Made by a program: the position numbers and the translations under genes
Shown here: piece by piece, positions 30,730 through 42,324 of the stretch
How the letters are laid out: each line of letters begins with the position of its first letter
Numbering within the stretch: position 1 is the first letter of the stretch
Notes under the pieces: model-generated
Database searches by the model: none
The model's input: only the letters and a program-made list of their open reading frames with translations
What the model was told of the DNA's origin: nothing
NCBI GenBank assembly: GCA_033558025.1
Contig: JAUCEF010000011.1
Coordinates: 3,720,001-3,784,000 of the forward strand
Length of the DNA: 64,000 nucleotides
DNA from: Phytophthora sp. 'mugwort'
Lineage: Eukaryota > Oomycota > Peronosporomycetes > Peronosporales > Peronosporaceae
Direction: 5' to 3'

Positions 30730-33400
30730 CCGTGATAGCCGCAATCACGCGCTCGGTATCTTCGTAGCTGTAGTCTTGGTCCAGTTGCGGTAGGATGTTG
30801 TGTACACTTCGAACAGGCTCCAGTGTCCCCTGGACAAGTTTGCTTGCCGTCTTGCGGCCACGGGTGAATCGCTGTTTCTTCTTGGGTTGCTTTTCCTGCA
30901 GTCGAACGTTTGGGCGACCTCGACTTATGGCACTCTTGGTTATGCGAAACGTTTCCGATGACTTCGAATTACTACTATGATTCCATCATTTGCCCAAACC
31001 AAGGTGCCGTTCCTGCTAATGATGTCAGCGATATGCTTTCGCGCTCGAGCGCGTGGTTGTACTTGGTTGATCTATTGAGAACTAGGCGACATCTTGCCGA
31101 CATTGCTGAATCACGCACTTGAAACTTGGTACACACGATCTCAGTGTCGGCGAGGTTTTCTTCTTCTGTAGGCTGGTTAAGCTTGCAGGACAACTTCCAC
31201 CTTGGCGCAATGTATCGAATCAGATTTGCCGTTTAATCTTGCATCAAGCGCCAATACATTAAACGTCGACAAGGCAACATCATTGTTCTCATGAATACAC
31301 AGGAACAGCGATATTTCTTAAACGCGATATCAAATGTTAGAGCAGTCGAACGATTCAGGATATGCATACACATAACGTACTGAAGTCTCTACGTGATAAA
31401 ATATTGGGCTATCGATTTCACCAGTCAACGCAAACATTGTTGGGTGGATCTCTTTCACTTCGTAATGCGTTTTGCGATCTTTCGATATCCAGTATTGCCT
31501 TTCCACTAGACGGTACGCGTGCGGACTCACTTCGAGTGCAAGCTTCTCCAGTTCAGCATCCGCCCCATCGTATCGCATTTGGCTCACATCAGTAATTTTC
31601 TTGGCGTACTCCATCTCCGCCACAGCTTGCAAGAACATCAACGTATCAACGCACTCATCCAAAGCCATTTCAGGTTTCAAGACATCCTTTATGGGACCCC
31701 CCGATGTTTCAAGCCTGATCATTACAAGCATAGCCAATATTAGTACGACGACGGGAACAGCAAGCAGAAATTAGATTGCTACCTGTTTGTTTGTGTGGTT
31801 TCCTAGATGAGGGGCGTCTGAACGTGCATACATCGCCCATCGCTCCCTCATCGCATCCCAATTCCGCATAAAGTTGTTGAGGAACGGTTGCGTAGCTTCG
31901 GGAATATCATCAGCACCGCGGAGACGAACGCAGTCCAGCAAGAAGTACATGTACTTCAGGTACTTTGTGTATTCTCCAACCGACGTGGCATGTCGCATCA
32001 AATCCACCGCGTTTTCGACTTGAGCTTTGTCAAAACTCGCTCGGCCACCGATTCACTCTTCGACATCTCCGTTCTGATGTACTTCTTCAGATGAAAGTGA
32101 CATAAAAATCACTTTCGCGTCGGGAAACTCCTTTTTTTCTCCAGGAGACTCATCTGACCAAAGTCCTCATTAATCTCGATGACTTTAATCTTCTGCCGTG
32201 ACGAGTTGTTGAACTTGAAAGATTGAATAGAATCCGTGAAGCACTCGACGCTGTCATTTTCGAAGAGGCTATGATGAATGTATTGACCCTAGTAACAGAA
32301 GCACCAGAAGAGTTGGCGTAGTGTACAGCAAAAAAAAAAAAAACGATTACTGTAACGCCAACCATAGCAAAGTAGCTACAGGACTCAATACGCGCTAGAG
32401 CGCATGTCATGTAACTTTAGTACACATCAAGTAGTATTAGTCACATTCACTTACATGCCCGTACACGTCGTTCACCATGAACGCAAAGAGCTTGTAACGC
32501 GGCTCGTTTGTGTTGTGCATTGCGTCAACAAGAAGAACTTCTGGGAATGCCTTGAACCAACGCCGCATAGGTCGTGTTTGCAAGACGATTGTCTCCGCCG
32601 TCTTGGCTTTGTCAACGAACACTGCGGCACGGTTTCCACGGTTTTATACAAGCCCCGTAAAACAGTCTCAAGACGATCCTCCACGCTGGATCCCCCTCTG
32701 CGGCGTACCCGCATCGTCGCCACCATGTTGTGTACGTCTCGAAGTGCAACACTTTTGCCTACCTGCAGCATGACAAGATAGATAGAAATTAAAACAGTTA
32801 GAAACCACAACTGAAGATCGAAGTTGTCAGGAATGTACCGGTTTGCTTGCGCAGGTACTGCATGATTAACTTCGGTTTCGACCCTGCCGACTGGAGCTCG
32901 TCAAGAAATGCGAGGAGATCTGGCTCTTCGACACGTCGGTTGGAGACGTGGTTTTTGAATATTGCCTTTGAAAGATTGTGGTTATGCTGGACGTCAAAGC
33001 CAGTGACCCTCACCATGAAATTTCCTTCAGCATCATTCCACGAAACACCCCCTTGATATTCGCCTTAGTCTTCTCGAAGTGGGAATTCCGTATCCATTTC
33101 CACGACTCTTTCGAGACCAGCTTAATCCAAATGTTTTTGAACCCGGCCGGAATCAAACGTCCTGTTCCCCCTTCACTACCGACGGCTAATTGAGCAGTTC
33201 CACCGTCTCCTCTCTCTGCCGGTACACTGCACCCTGCTCCCACCGCTCCCGTGATGTACGCTCCATAACCTCGCGATTGCGTTTAGCAACCGATGTAGAC
33301 GTTCGTTGCCGAAATATTTAATGCGTTGTCTCTTGCTAATACTCGATGTAAGCGAAAAAGGCGTCCCAGCTTTCATGCCACTCAGCACTGACAGGAGGCG
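30730..33400 (-). pseudogene. Mutator-like (MULE) transposase pseudogene with introns
   Basis: Minus strand. N-terminal zinc-finger-like domain (SWDAFFAYIEY, FRQRTSTSVAKRNREV, IKLVSKESWKW) with two stops and a frameshift near 33,010. Next come HNHNLSKAIF, RDVHNMVATM, the MULE core (MRRWFKAFPEVLLVDAMHNT, YKLFAFMVNDVYGH), IEINEDFGQMSLLE, and the post-core region (YLKYMYFLLDCVRL, FMRNWDAMRERW, HLGNHTN). The tail has DECVDTLMFLQAVAEMEYA and an AT-hook-like end (SRGRPNVRLQEKQ, ~30,900). Three introns with GT..AG fit the frame: 32,763-32,838, 32,289-32,454 and 31,715-31,792. The SWIM finger is eroded at ~31,330. Likely dead but relatively well kept. Confidence 0.75.
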
Positions 33401-33519
33401 ACGCCCACGCATCGGGCGGGACTTGACGCTCAGGCTCGTCGATAGCCCGAAGTCTATCCGAGGATATAGCGTCGGATCAAAGAATATTACACGTGATTTT
33501 ATCTCGACAAGTCCTGGTA

Positions 33520-33860
33520 CTCGAAATTGTCGCTTTGTCTCGTTCTTCGACTTGTACTCGTGCCTGTAAATCTCAACTCAATTCGTACGCGCCGTTTCCT
33601 CGTACCTCGTTCCCGACTTGTACTCGTTTCAACTCGTTCTCGTTCTCATACTCAAGCCCGTATTCGTCGTCGTTCTATCGTTCTCCGACTCACACTCGCT
33701 TTCGTACTTGTTGTCGTTCTCCACTCGTTCTCATTCTCGACTCGTGCTCATTGTGTACTCCGGCGCCTACCCGTCGTTATTCCGTTCTCCGATCCGTTCT
33801 CGCCCTTGTACTAACCTTTGACTCGCTTCGTACTCGTACTCGTACTTAGGCTCGTTCTCA
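33520..33860. repeat. Degenerate CTCGTN hexamer tract
   Basis: Strand-biased run of TACTCGT/TTCTCGT/ACTCGTT units with gradual divergence. The complementary form occurs at 34,680-34,830. Open frames across it are products of the repeat and not genes. Confidence 0.8.
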
Positions 33861-35412
33861 GTCTCACGGATGCCACGTCGCTTCGATGCTAGCGCACCGT
33901 GCCTCTAGGAAGATCCTTGACCTGCGGCTGATTCCGTCAACACGGGCACTCTTTCACCACGGTACGTAGTCTTCCCTGCTGTTCCCCCGTCCGCACACTT
34001 ACCCTCTACGACTTACGCTACTCGTTTCCTCAACCTCTGCGCTACGGCTCAGATTCTCCACTCATGTCAGTTTCCTACGTTGTCAGCCGCTCGTTAGATC
34101 AGCCGACCCTCTGTGGCGACCCTAGGTTCTTTCTCAATCTTCTTCATGCGATCTTCGAACCTCGAGTCCTGCATTATGCTACTTCACAATGCCACAATGT
34201 ACTCATCGTCCTCCTGCTGTTGTCCATCCTGAGCAGCTGCTTGCTCGAGTACTAATTGCTGCTCTGTCCTGTTACACAACCATGAAGGAACACAAACACG
34301 GTCACAAATAACACCTCAGTATTTTAGCGGAAGATGGTAGTTCTTCACGCTTTCTGAGGTAAAACATATACACGTCACACCCACGAAATCGAAGGAGTCC
34401 GAACCAAAACAAATACTACTCGTAAAACGATGCGCGATATACTTAATAGTTTTCTTTCCACCAGAATATTTAGCCGCTAGTCGCCGCGTCTTCCACAAAA
34501 TCGTGCTCGCTGTATCAGGCTTGGTTATCGTACCAACCAATAAGGTGTGGGTAGATTTAACTTGCATTTGTATAAGTACAGTGGTATGAATACAGATGTC
34601 CGGTGGTTGTGGAGGGCTCGTGGCCTCCATTAATCCGAACTGCGGGGGACGGCTGACATAATTATGCTTGGTTAACATTTTGGACTTACGAGAACGAGCA
34701 CGAGTCCAGCACGAGAGAGGGACGAACTCGAGTTTGAGTACGAGCACGAGTGGAGTGCGATAACGAGTCTGAGTAGGAGCACAAGAGCCATAACAGAAAC
34801 GAGTGCGAGAGCGTGTTCGAGTGTGCCACAGATTCCAGACGCAAGAGTACAGTGGGTAGCAAAGGCTACGACTAGTAAATAAATAGGGACGACCGCGAGG
34901 ACGTCGCGGTCATCGGCCAACAGAGTCTTTAAGTTACGTAAAGGACAGAGGGGAACCGCGCAGCGTAGCATTGTGGCTATACGATTTGCCCAACGAGCCG
35001 GGTAAGATAAGAGGCCTGTTACAGTTGTTACGTGACGGACACGACCTGCAGGAGTCCCCCCATTGCAGCTTGGAATATGATAACCAAATTTACTATACCT
35101 ACACGACCGAGCATGAGTTCAATAAATGTAGGCAGTTTCGATCAGCGCTGCTTCCACCACGCGAGGAAAATTACTGCTGTCAATTGAATATGAAGCTGTT
35201 GTGATCGTACAAGTGTTGCTGTAGACTACTCCAGTGTAGAAGACATACTATCCCCCTCTCATAGTTTAACCTGTGAGGTCCAAACCTCGATCCTGATCGC
35301 TTAATATAGAAATATTTTGAGAGCTTCCATTCTCCAGGGGAACCAGCATTAGCGTGAAGACTGAGCGTCAGTCGTCTGCTTGTTTTGGTGTAGCTGTATT
35401 CCTAAAAGGGGC
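33861..35412. other. Intergenic between MULE and MLO-like gene
   Basis: No recognisable coding sequence except the repeat at 34,680-34,830. The 77-codon frame at 34,971-35,204 has no known motif. Upstream of the MLO-like ATG, CCATTCTCC at ~35,327 is only a weak Inr match. Confidence 0.45.
34680..34830. repeat. Degenerate GAGNAC hexamer tract (inverse of 33.5 kb)
   Basis: Units such as GAGAACGAGCACGAG and GAGTACGAGCACGAG are the reverse complement of the 33.5-33.86 kb units, so the two tracts form a loose inverted pair 0.8 kb apart. Confidence 0.75.
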
Positions 35413-37329
35413 ATGGGAGAAACGTCGCTATTTCGTGTGGGGGATGACGTGGAGCTTTGGCGCGTACTGCTGCATCTTAGCGTGCTAGTGACGTGCCTGT
35501 TGATGTTCGAGCACGTATTGCACCTATTGGAACGACATGCCGCAGTCTCCGCCAAATATCAACAGCTGCTGAGCAAGGCGTATCGTGAGCTCATGATCCT
35601 CGGACTTATCGGACTCGGACTCAAAGTGGTCAAGGAAGTATCTACCGTCGACGGCAGCAGTGCAACCATGACAGCCTTCCAGGTTGCAGACCTGACCATT
35701 TTCATTCTGGCGCTGGCGCTCATCATGCAGGCCGTCTGTATCTTTCTCGTGCTGCGAAAGCACAACGTCCAAGCTGACCGAGCCGAGTTACTTTCAACAG
35801 GAGATTTGGCTGATGTTTTAGCCTCGTCATTTAACCAGTCACGACACACGCAGGAGCTAGTTCAATTGCGTTTGCTGCGTCACTTGTTCATCACCCGCTT
35901 TCAGCTGCCACAGCTCTTTCCATTTGCCAAGTACCTTAGGCAAGCGCAAAATAACCAGATCACACACATGACCGACGTGAGTGCATTAATGTGGGCGCTA
36001 TTGCTGGGCGTGGCTTGGGTGCTGCAGGGGATCATAACAGCTCTAACTCGTAGTGAACCATCAATGACAAGCCGTCGTGGTCTGGTGATTGTGATGATAG
36101 GGTTTTCATGGGCGCTGCTGGCGCTTCATGCCGTCGTTTTTGTTTACTTCCGTTCATGCGCCCGCCATTTACTCGAGGCGGCTGGAATGGCAGCAGATCA
36201 ATTCGTTTTAGAAAGCCATCTCAGGTCCATCGGACGCGAGGAAGCTCAAGCGTGGACGCAGGAGGACGCAAGTAGAGCATTAATCGTCATGCAAAAGGTG
36301 CAAGAGCAGCACGAGTCGTCCCGTCATCGAAATCGACGCGGCTTCAAAGAAAACCAATACAGTGTGAAGTCCGAGATGACCTCAGCGATCGAAATTCGCT
36401 GGTTTTCTCGGAGATCGTGGCACTTCACGGTGATGATGTTGCTGATGCTCAACGGCTTTTATCTAGCATTGATTGTACAGTGCGTGGTGTACCAGCTCGG
36501 GGTCGTTTACTCTGATTTGGGGCTTGTAGAGGTGCTAGTTATTCCACTTCCAGTAGCTCTGAACACTTTCTTCCTGCAGCCGCAGATATTTCGGAGCTTT
36601 GTTCTGGTCAGCAGCATTTTTCATGTGGATGGCATCACATTGACCGAAGTTATTAATCACTTCCGTGAAATCATTGAGCTGCGCTCTGAATTTGCAGTTT
36701 TGTTGTGGCAGAATATGCAAACAAAGAACCTATCAATCGGTGATCTGCGATCAGAACTTGAATTTTGTGATCCGAACCAGTCGGGTGCTATCGACGTGGA
36801 AAAGATGCGAGTAGTGCTGCGAATCTGTGGATTGCACCTGTCACGCTTCAGATTCAACAGCGTTGCCAGACTTTTGTTCGAGCTCAGGGATGTTCAAATC
36901 GAATACGCCCAGTTGCTTAAGCTGGTTACGATAGCTCAGACGGAGGATCTCAATGACAACACTGAACAATCAATGTTGGCCCATCATCACCCGCTACTTC
37001 GGCAGAGTGTGCTGAGTGAAGAGGGGGGAGACGAGGACTTAGTTATCGCCGGTGAGAACTGTTATTTACCTCCACACCCTCTACTAGCAAATTCGGCATC
37101 ACTTCCCCCACCAGGCCCGGTATACGATCTTGCAAATGAATGCATAGGTATTACTCGCGCCACTACCGACGTGCAGCTCCTACATACACGACCTCAATTG
37201 AAACGGAATGGCAGCAAGTTTCAAGGAATGAGCTCTCGGACGCTTTGCGACATCTTTCACCTTGAAACTACTCGAGATCCAGCTATTGCACTTGAAAAGA
37301 AGCTCGGTAATGTACCCCCAAACAATTAA
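35413..37329 (+). CDS. MLO-like multipass membrane protein
   Basis: 638 aa from ATG 35,413; an upstream in-frame TTG is not used as a eukaryotic start. Resembles the MLO family: first helix then FEHVLHLLERH...LSKAYRELMILGLIGL, an extracellular-type loop, then the family block RHLFITRFQLP..FPFAKYLRQA (residues ~157-180), followed by paired helices (~195-220, 230-255), a hydrophilic loop (265-340), and two long hydrophobic segments (~340-375, 378-405). After the last helix the cytosolic tail holds a pseudo-EF-hand DPNQSGAIDVEK (453-464) whose position 12 is Lys, not Glu/Asp. Plant MLO proteins are calmodulin-binding calcium-linked channels; function in oomycetes is unknown. The ORF is open throughout, with no introns seen. 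Confidence 0.75.
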   Translation: MGETSLFRVGDDVELWRVLLHLSVLVTCLLMFEHVLHLLERHAAVSAKYQQLLSKAYRELMILGLIGLGLKVVKEVSTVDGSSATMTAFQVADLTIFILALALIMQAVCIFLVLRKHNVQADRAELLSTGDLADVLASSFNQSRHTQELVQLRLLRHLFITRFQLPQLFPFAKYLRQAQNNQITHMTDVSALMWALLLGVAWVLQGIITALTRSEPSMTSRRGLVIVMIGFSWALLALHAVVFVYFRSCARHLLEAAGMAADQFVLESHLRSIGREEAQAWTQEDASRALIVMQKVQEQHESSRHRNRRGFKENQYSVKSEMTSAIEIRWFSRRSWHFTVMMLLMLNGFYLALIVQCVVYQLGVVYSDLGLVEVLVIPLPVALNTFFLQPQIFRSFVLVSSIFHVDGITLTEVINHFREIIELRSEFAVLLWQNMQTKNLSIGDLRSELEFCDPNQSGAIDVEKMRVVLRICGLHLSRFRFNSVARLLFELRDVQIEYAQLLKLVTIAQTEDLNDNTEQSMLAHHHPLLRQSVLSEEGGDEDLVIAGENCYLPPHPLLANSASLPPPGPVYDLANECIGITRATTDVQLLHTRPQLKRNGSKFQGMSSRTLCDIFHLETTRDPAIALEKKLGNVPPNN

Positions 37330-39461
37330 AACTACTCACAACGGTTCGTACATGACTACCTACTCTTGACGGTACAATAATATATTAGTATTTTGGCCGC
37401 CGCCCGCTATGATCGGTGGTGTAGTTGTAACTGACATCTTCCTAGTGCTTTGGCGCGCAGATTGGGAAGTCGATTTCGCTTTCAGACGGTGCAACAACGC
37501 TATTTTTCAGACAAGTATGTCACGGAGTAACTCGAAACAAAGCAGACGACCACTACTAAAACTTTTCGTAGATCGGAACCCGACCAAAACAACACTTAAG
37601 ATAAAAATATGGGCACGATAATGCATCTCATATGATCGTCGAAGAGTCCACGAACCCTCAGGTCCGAGAAGCAGCCCATTAACAGACCGGCGCAATACCG
37701 GGATTGCAAGAATGACGATATGTACTTGATCGTGTTGGTGCCGCGGTACTTAGCGACCTCGGATTTCTAACCGCGTGATCCTTCTCGATACCCGCCATTG
37801 ATACTATATGCGCCATGGGCCGCATCCCCTTTACGATAGGAGTGCTGGGGTGGCAGTTAGTCGCTATTGAACATCAGGTGCTGCTGGAACTCCTAGACTG
37901 AATTGCGTTGATGCACGAGTGTAGATCGCTGGCAAAGTGTAACAGCGAAGACAATTGCGGAGTGTAACTGCATGAAGAGGTATTAATATGCCATATCTAC
38001 GACACCCCTGTTGGAAGCAAAACCGAGGGAGGTGTTTCCTGTTGTCGAGTCTGGGTAAACGGTATTAATATATAAGCAGCTTGTGGAAACGTATTAACTT
38101 CTTATAGGTATAAGAAATATTGTGGCGACTACGATACAAGATATGGGGATTGCATCGCTGTGTTGTCGCTGGGGCGATATAATCACGATACCGGAACGAT
38201 AAATCTCTAAACGCACTAGCTATGACGTTGCCGCGCTCGAATGCAGATTGCGAAGTGAGGTTATTAGAGGAGCTTCGTCGGTCCTATTCCTACTCTTATT
38301 TACTTCATTGGGGGCGTGCCCTGCGGCAGCGCCCACCTGCACAAACCGTTGGTGCGAGATATGTAGGCCGCGGACGCTGCGGCACGCAGTTTATGCAGTC
38401 GCTTGAGATGTGGTCGTCGGATGCTGGTATCGGTCGGCCGTGCCGTCTGTGTCGTCGCCGATGCGCGGCATAGCGTCGCTGTTGTCTGGTACAAATACTC
38501 CACACTAGCAGCATGCGAAACTGAGATCTGGTGGAGACAGGATGGGCAGCCGCGCACTCGCGTGGATAACGAACGCAACATCAATGCATTCTGAGATTAT
38601 GGTACCCACAAAGACACGGCTCCTTCTATCGGCGTTTGGATAAGGCAAGCCGGCAGTTCCGTGAGTACCACAGCTACAGTTTTGTGGGACGGACACATCC
38701 TTAACATTTGTAACGAACCACCCAACACTACACCAACTACTAAACACACGTGCATCTGCGAATTAACAACCGTCATATTTGCTAATGCGAGTTTGTCATT
38801 ACAAGTTAAATGTCGCCACGGACGCGTCCACGTTGGCGAACAATGAAAATCAGCGCGTTGCCGGGCATTCCGAGCGCACCGACGCAGAAAAAGTGGTTGA
38901 AGGCAATTCTGGCATCTTCCATCGTGACGAATGCAAGTCACGCTTTGAATTGTCACAACCTGTGACCATTCAACGCATTATCCGAGTGCAGTTGTGACTC
39001 ACAACTGCACTCGAATAAATGGCAAGCGTGTTCCTCAGCGACGCCAACACAATAAGGGTCTTTTTCGCGACGGCCTTGCTAGCTCGAAGTCTCATATCTG
39101 GTTCATTGACGGACATGCGACCACCCACCTGCCGAGGCAATAGCATAACAAAAACATAGGTCTTCGAAATCCAATACCGTGCTGGTGATGCGGATACCCT
39201 GTACTGTACCTGCTCGCACCGCGGTGATGACCACCTGGAACAGAGCACGCCAACTTCAAGTGACTGCAAATTATGCGGATCGTTTTACAATACCGTCCAC
39301 TTTTCACTTTTGCACTGCAGTGGTAGGGATCTGTCAGGTTGTTTGTGGAATCCAATCGAATCCAATATTACGATTCTATCATATTTTAATGGCAAAGTGC
39401 TTTTTACAATTGGAAATGACATCAAGTTGAAGTTCGTGGTATACTACGAATGCATCACCAT
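37330..39461. other. Intergenic, no recognised gene
   Basis: Frames at 38,222-38,594 and 38,597-38,956 overlap antisense frames and carry no motif I know. A near-perfect palindrome is listed separately. The first ~200 bp are the 3' flank of the MLO-like gene. Confidence 0.45.
38983..39013. repeat. Perfect palindrome, 15-bp arms, 1-nt spacer
   Basis: CGAGTGCAGTTGTGA, C, TCACAACTGCACTCG. The near absence of a loop suggests two identical ends joined head to head, as in an excision or fusion junction, rather than a transcript terminator. Confidence 0.85.
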
Positions 39462-39713
39462 TTACGAATGAATACAGACGAGCTTCTTACTCGTTACTTC
39501 TAGGAAATAACAGCTCCTCCGGAAGATACCAGGGTGTTGGCAGCAGGAATCTCGCGGCTGACAGTGTCTGGCAAGCTCCGCCTCTGTCAGCTCGATGACT
39601 TCGTCTGAGGTGTCTGAGCAAGTGTCATCCATGGCCGTCGCGGGAAGTTCGTCTGCAATAATGCTTAAAGCCATGATCTTCTCGAACTGCTGGTGATCTG
39701 CAGATAGCTTCAA
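39462..39713 (-). pseudogene. Possible PIF/Harbinger-type N-terminal fragment
   Basis: Minus-strand frame with an acidic stretch (SDEVIELTEAELARH) and, one frame over, FLLPTPWYLPEELLFPRSNE. This ending (PPPWYLPE-type) is common before the DDE domain of oomycete Harbinger-like proteins. The catalytic part is absent. The identification is tentative. Confidence 0.35.
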
Positions 39714-40169
39714 CTGTGCGGAATGGTAGTTTGTGTTTTGGCTTTTCCAGGCCCAATCCGATTTATAGTAGGCGTGTGAATCCTTTTTATGGTGACCCGT
39801 TCATATTTTGAATTTGATTGTTGGCGCTGTGAATAACGCCGCGCAATGGTGTAGCGAGGATCAAAGTAGACTAGCCACAGCGACTAAAGTCGCCACCACC
39901 GTAGAGAACAGAGTATTAACACCCCATTCACCGATGTATATCGAGTGTGCATGTGGAAACAATCGCATGTATATCGAGTGTACACGTTTTCCGGCTTAAT
40001 ACAGGAAAATTGCTCGGAAATTTTAAACCCCCCCATACCAATTCCAAGATAAACGACTGGAATTTCCGGCGGTTGGTTTCCTTTTTCTGCCGATGCACGG
40101 GGAAAGGGGGTATTTTATGTATCCGAGATGGCTAGCGTGTGTATTTGTTTTATTCCATGGAAAGCAAAT
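39714..40169. other. No recognised gene
   Basis: Short sequence between the Harbinger-like trace and the retroelement gag. A direct repeat of ATGTATATCGAGTGT occurs at ~39,935 and ~39,970. Confidence 0.45.
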
Positions 40170-41067
40170 CATTTGCAGCGAGGAGACATTTGCGAACGGC
40201 ACGGTGTTTAGAAGCACCGACAAACACTTATACGCTGCTCGGCATCGTGAAGCTCAGCTCCTCATCTTCAGCGTAGCTGAGGTCCATAGGGACCGGTTAT
40301 CGGACGGAGTAGCGTTGGCAACGCCCCAGCCAAGTCGAGATGACTTGAAGTTGAACTCGGCGTTCAATGCCACTCTCACGGCCTCTTAAAAGAGGAAGGG
40401 TGAGTGCGGAAGACTTCCGTCCTCGCCACGCCAATGCGGATGCCCTCCATACAGACTGTCACTGCCTCTGGCAGAGGATCGGCCGTCATGCCGGCGATCA
40501 GAGTTCGCAACCTGAACAAGTCCTTCTTACCCTGGCGGGTACTAAAAGCGTGACCTCACGCGATTCGCCTAATTAGGCGGAGCAAACACTTGCGAAAGCT
40601 GGAGTTTCAGCTCTTCTCAGCTCGGGAAGGCCGCGTCCACCGACGTGTCGCACGTTAGTGCCCATTCTCGTGCTCGGTAACCGGCTTCGAGATCGCTAGC
40701 GCCACGCGCTGTTGCTCAGTACGGAGCATGGCCGATCCCATCGCCATTTCGATCTCACGGATACACAACATGAAGTTCTCCCTCTCCTTTCCTTTGAAAG
40801 TCTTGACGCTCACGATGAGTGGTTTAGGCCGGGAGGACCCATCCTGCGATGTCGTCGATATCGGTGCAGATGCCGACATCCTCTATTGGATGTGCTCCAA
40901 CAGAGCATTCTCGAACTTGAGAACGCCACCAGACAAGCGTTCACCGCGTCCGGCCCTTGTGAAGCAAGATGCGTTATGCCCTCAGGGCCGAGCAAAGACA
41001 TAAGCTTTTTCAGTGCGTCTTGCTGGATCTGGGACAGGTTAGAAAACGCTGTCTGCTCCATCCTCAC
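40170..41067 (-). pseudogene. Ty3/gypsy Gag pseudogene (element 2)
   Basis: Read on the minus strand downstream of its LTR. Starts at ~41,067 (SNLSQIQQDALKKLMSLLG), then the capsid start (VSVKTFKGKERENFMLCIRE, ~40,810), QQRVALAISK, the capsid C-terminal block (MEGIRIGVARTEVFRTHPSS, ~40,450), ALNAEFNFKS (~40,360), and PMDLSYAEDEE (~40,290), the usual lead-in to the zinc knuckle, of which only a corrupt CRCF..CRS trace remains. Frameshifts near 40,900 and 40,660. Its LTR matches the one at 52.4 kb, not that of the palindromic element. Confidence 0.72.
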
Positions 41068-41100
41068 CGAGGAATAGTCCTAAGACTCAGGTGCGGAATT

Positions 41101-41117
41101 GACTACAAGTGCTACCA
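41101..41117 (-). promoter_or_regulatory. Primer binding site-like sequence
   Basis: Two nucleotides after the LTR end, the minus strand reads TGGTAGCACTTGTAG. The first eight bases match the usual TGGTAGCA start of initiator-Met tRNA primer sites; the rest diverges. Confidence 0.45.
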
Positions 41118-41119
41118 GG

Positions 41120-41519
41120 TGCAGCGGGGCTGCGTAGCGTAGTGCGTCAGAGGACGTATGACTCACCGAGTCTTAGCTGTGGTTATCCTAACCCCTAAGG
41201 CCTCCGCAGAGGCTTAGATCGCTCTGGTTATACCACTAGAGACTCAAAGAGTCAGTAATCTAAACCTAGGGCAATACTCTCTTTGATGCTAAAACTGAAC
41301 TGTTATTTGTTTGCTTATCTGCGGCAAAGCCGCCTGTGATGTAATTGTATGACTTTAACTATCTACCATAGTTAGCCCCCCCCCTAGTCAAATGCATATC
41401 GAGTGGCCCTGTGGCAACGTACTGAAATCCTGCTAATCCAATGGTACCGAGTACCACTTACGCAAGGTGACACGTAACACGGCTACACTCGTGTTACCTT
41501 CGTGTAATCCCCTGACACA
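41120..41519 (-). repeat. LTR of Ty3 element 2, 5' copy (inverted)
   Basis: 400 bp, minus orientation, starting TGTGTCAGGGGATTACACG and ending CCCCGCTGCA. Aligns along its length with the LTR at 52,441-52,836. Gag follows it directly, so it is a 5' LTR. Confidence 0.85.
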
Positions 41520-42001
41520 TTAGACTAATATCCGCCCTCAAAATGCCCATTGCAACAGCTTCTTCCATGTGTCCATGATCCAGAGTAAAGGGCGCGTTTC
41601 CAAAGGGGTGCTTTTGAGACACATGTCCATCGGTCGGCATTCTAAGTTCAACACGCAATTGAAATCCAACGTAATGAGTGTAAGGCGGACTCCAAAATTC
41701 AAATTGTGTCTGGGCTTGTAAATGGAACCTTGTCTCTCTAGCACGAATTGTACAAGCTTACCACGTTGGCCACAGCTAGGACGGAGGGAAAAATGAGCTA
41801 TGTGAATAAACACCCTAGAAATAGCGACATAACGACACAACGTTAAAATCGTTCTGGTCAGAATGTTTTGGTGTCCGACTACTTCCGCTCGTACTAATTT
41901 AGCATGTTAAGTTCGTATGAACTTAACATGGCGGTCCAAATAACATTTCACTTAGCATCGACCAACAACGACATGGAATCTGCATCTAAGTAGATTTTCA
42001 C
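41520..42001. other. 3' flank of PB-3
   Basis: Noncoding. Holds a hairpin (41,903-41,930) and the PB-3 3' tail motif (41,985-42,020) that recurs at 54,366. Confidence 0.5.
41903..41930. repeat. Hairpin in PB-3 3' flank
   Basis: CATGTTAAGTTC, GTAT, GAACTTAACATG: 12-bp perfect stem. The position near the element end parallels the PB-1 subterminal hairpin. Confidence 0.85.
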
Positions 42002-42313
42002 TTAAATAAGGTAATTCCTCGCGTCGTCTTCCTTGCGCTTACGCTTGCGCTTCCCGCCCCGAGCGCACATCTGCGTACCCGTCTCCTGGTACTCAAACGG
42101 GATATCCCTCCCACAATTCCAGTCCTCGTGGTAGACCTGAAATAATGCCTTGTTCGGGTGAGGCCCACCCGCCCTAACAATATTGCATAGGTAGAAACTA
42201 CATGTGCACACACGTTAGTTATATATATATATAACCAGACTCAATATTTTCGTACGGTTTGTTTCCGTCTGAGCACGGGCCGCAATACCACTTGGTATTC
42301 TTGCCCGCGTCGT

Positions 42314-42324
42314 CGCCTTACCAG
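42314..42324. repeat. SINE target site duplication, copy 1
   Basis: CGCCTTACCAG, identical to 42,509-42,519. Confidence 0.8.

Noticed and set aside
33493..33849. Ser/Leu/Arg-rich frame of 118 codons
   Set aside because: Lies wholly in the CTCGTN repeat tract, which is open in all three plus frames.
35380..35412. Extended N-terminus of the MLO-like protein from TTG
   Set aside because: TTG is not a normal start in oomycete nuclear genes; ATG 35,413 is the first in-frame ATG and precedes the family N-terminus.
42240..42260. AT dinucleotide run as origin or regulatory site
   Set aside because: Simple TATATA microsatellite within a likely piggyBac intron; nothing else supports a function.
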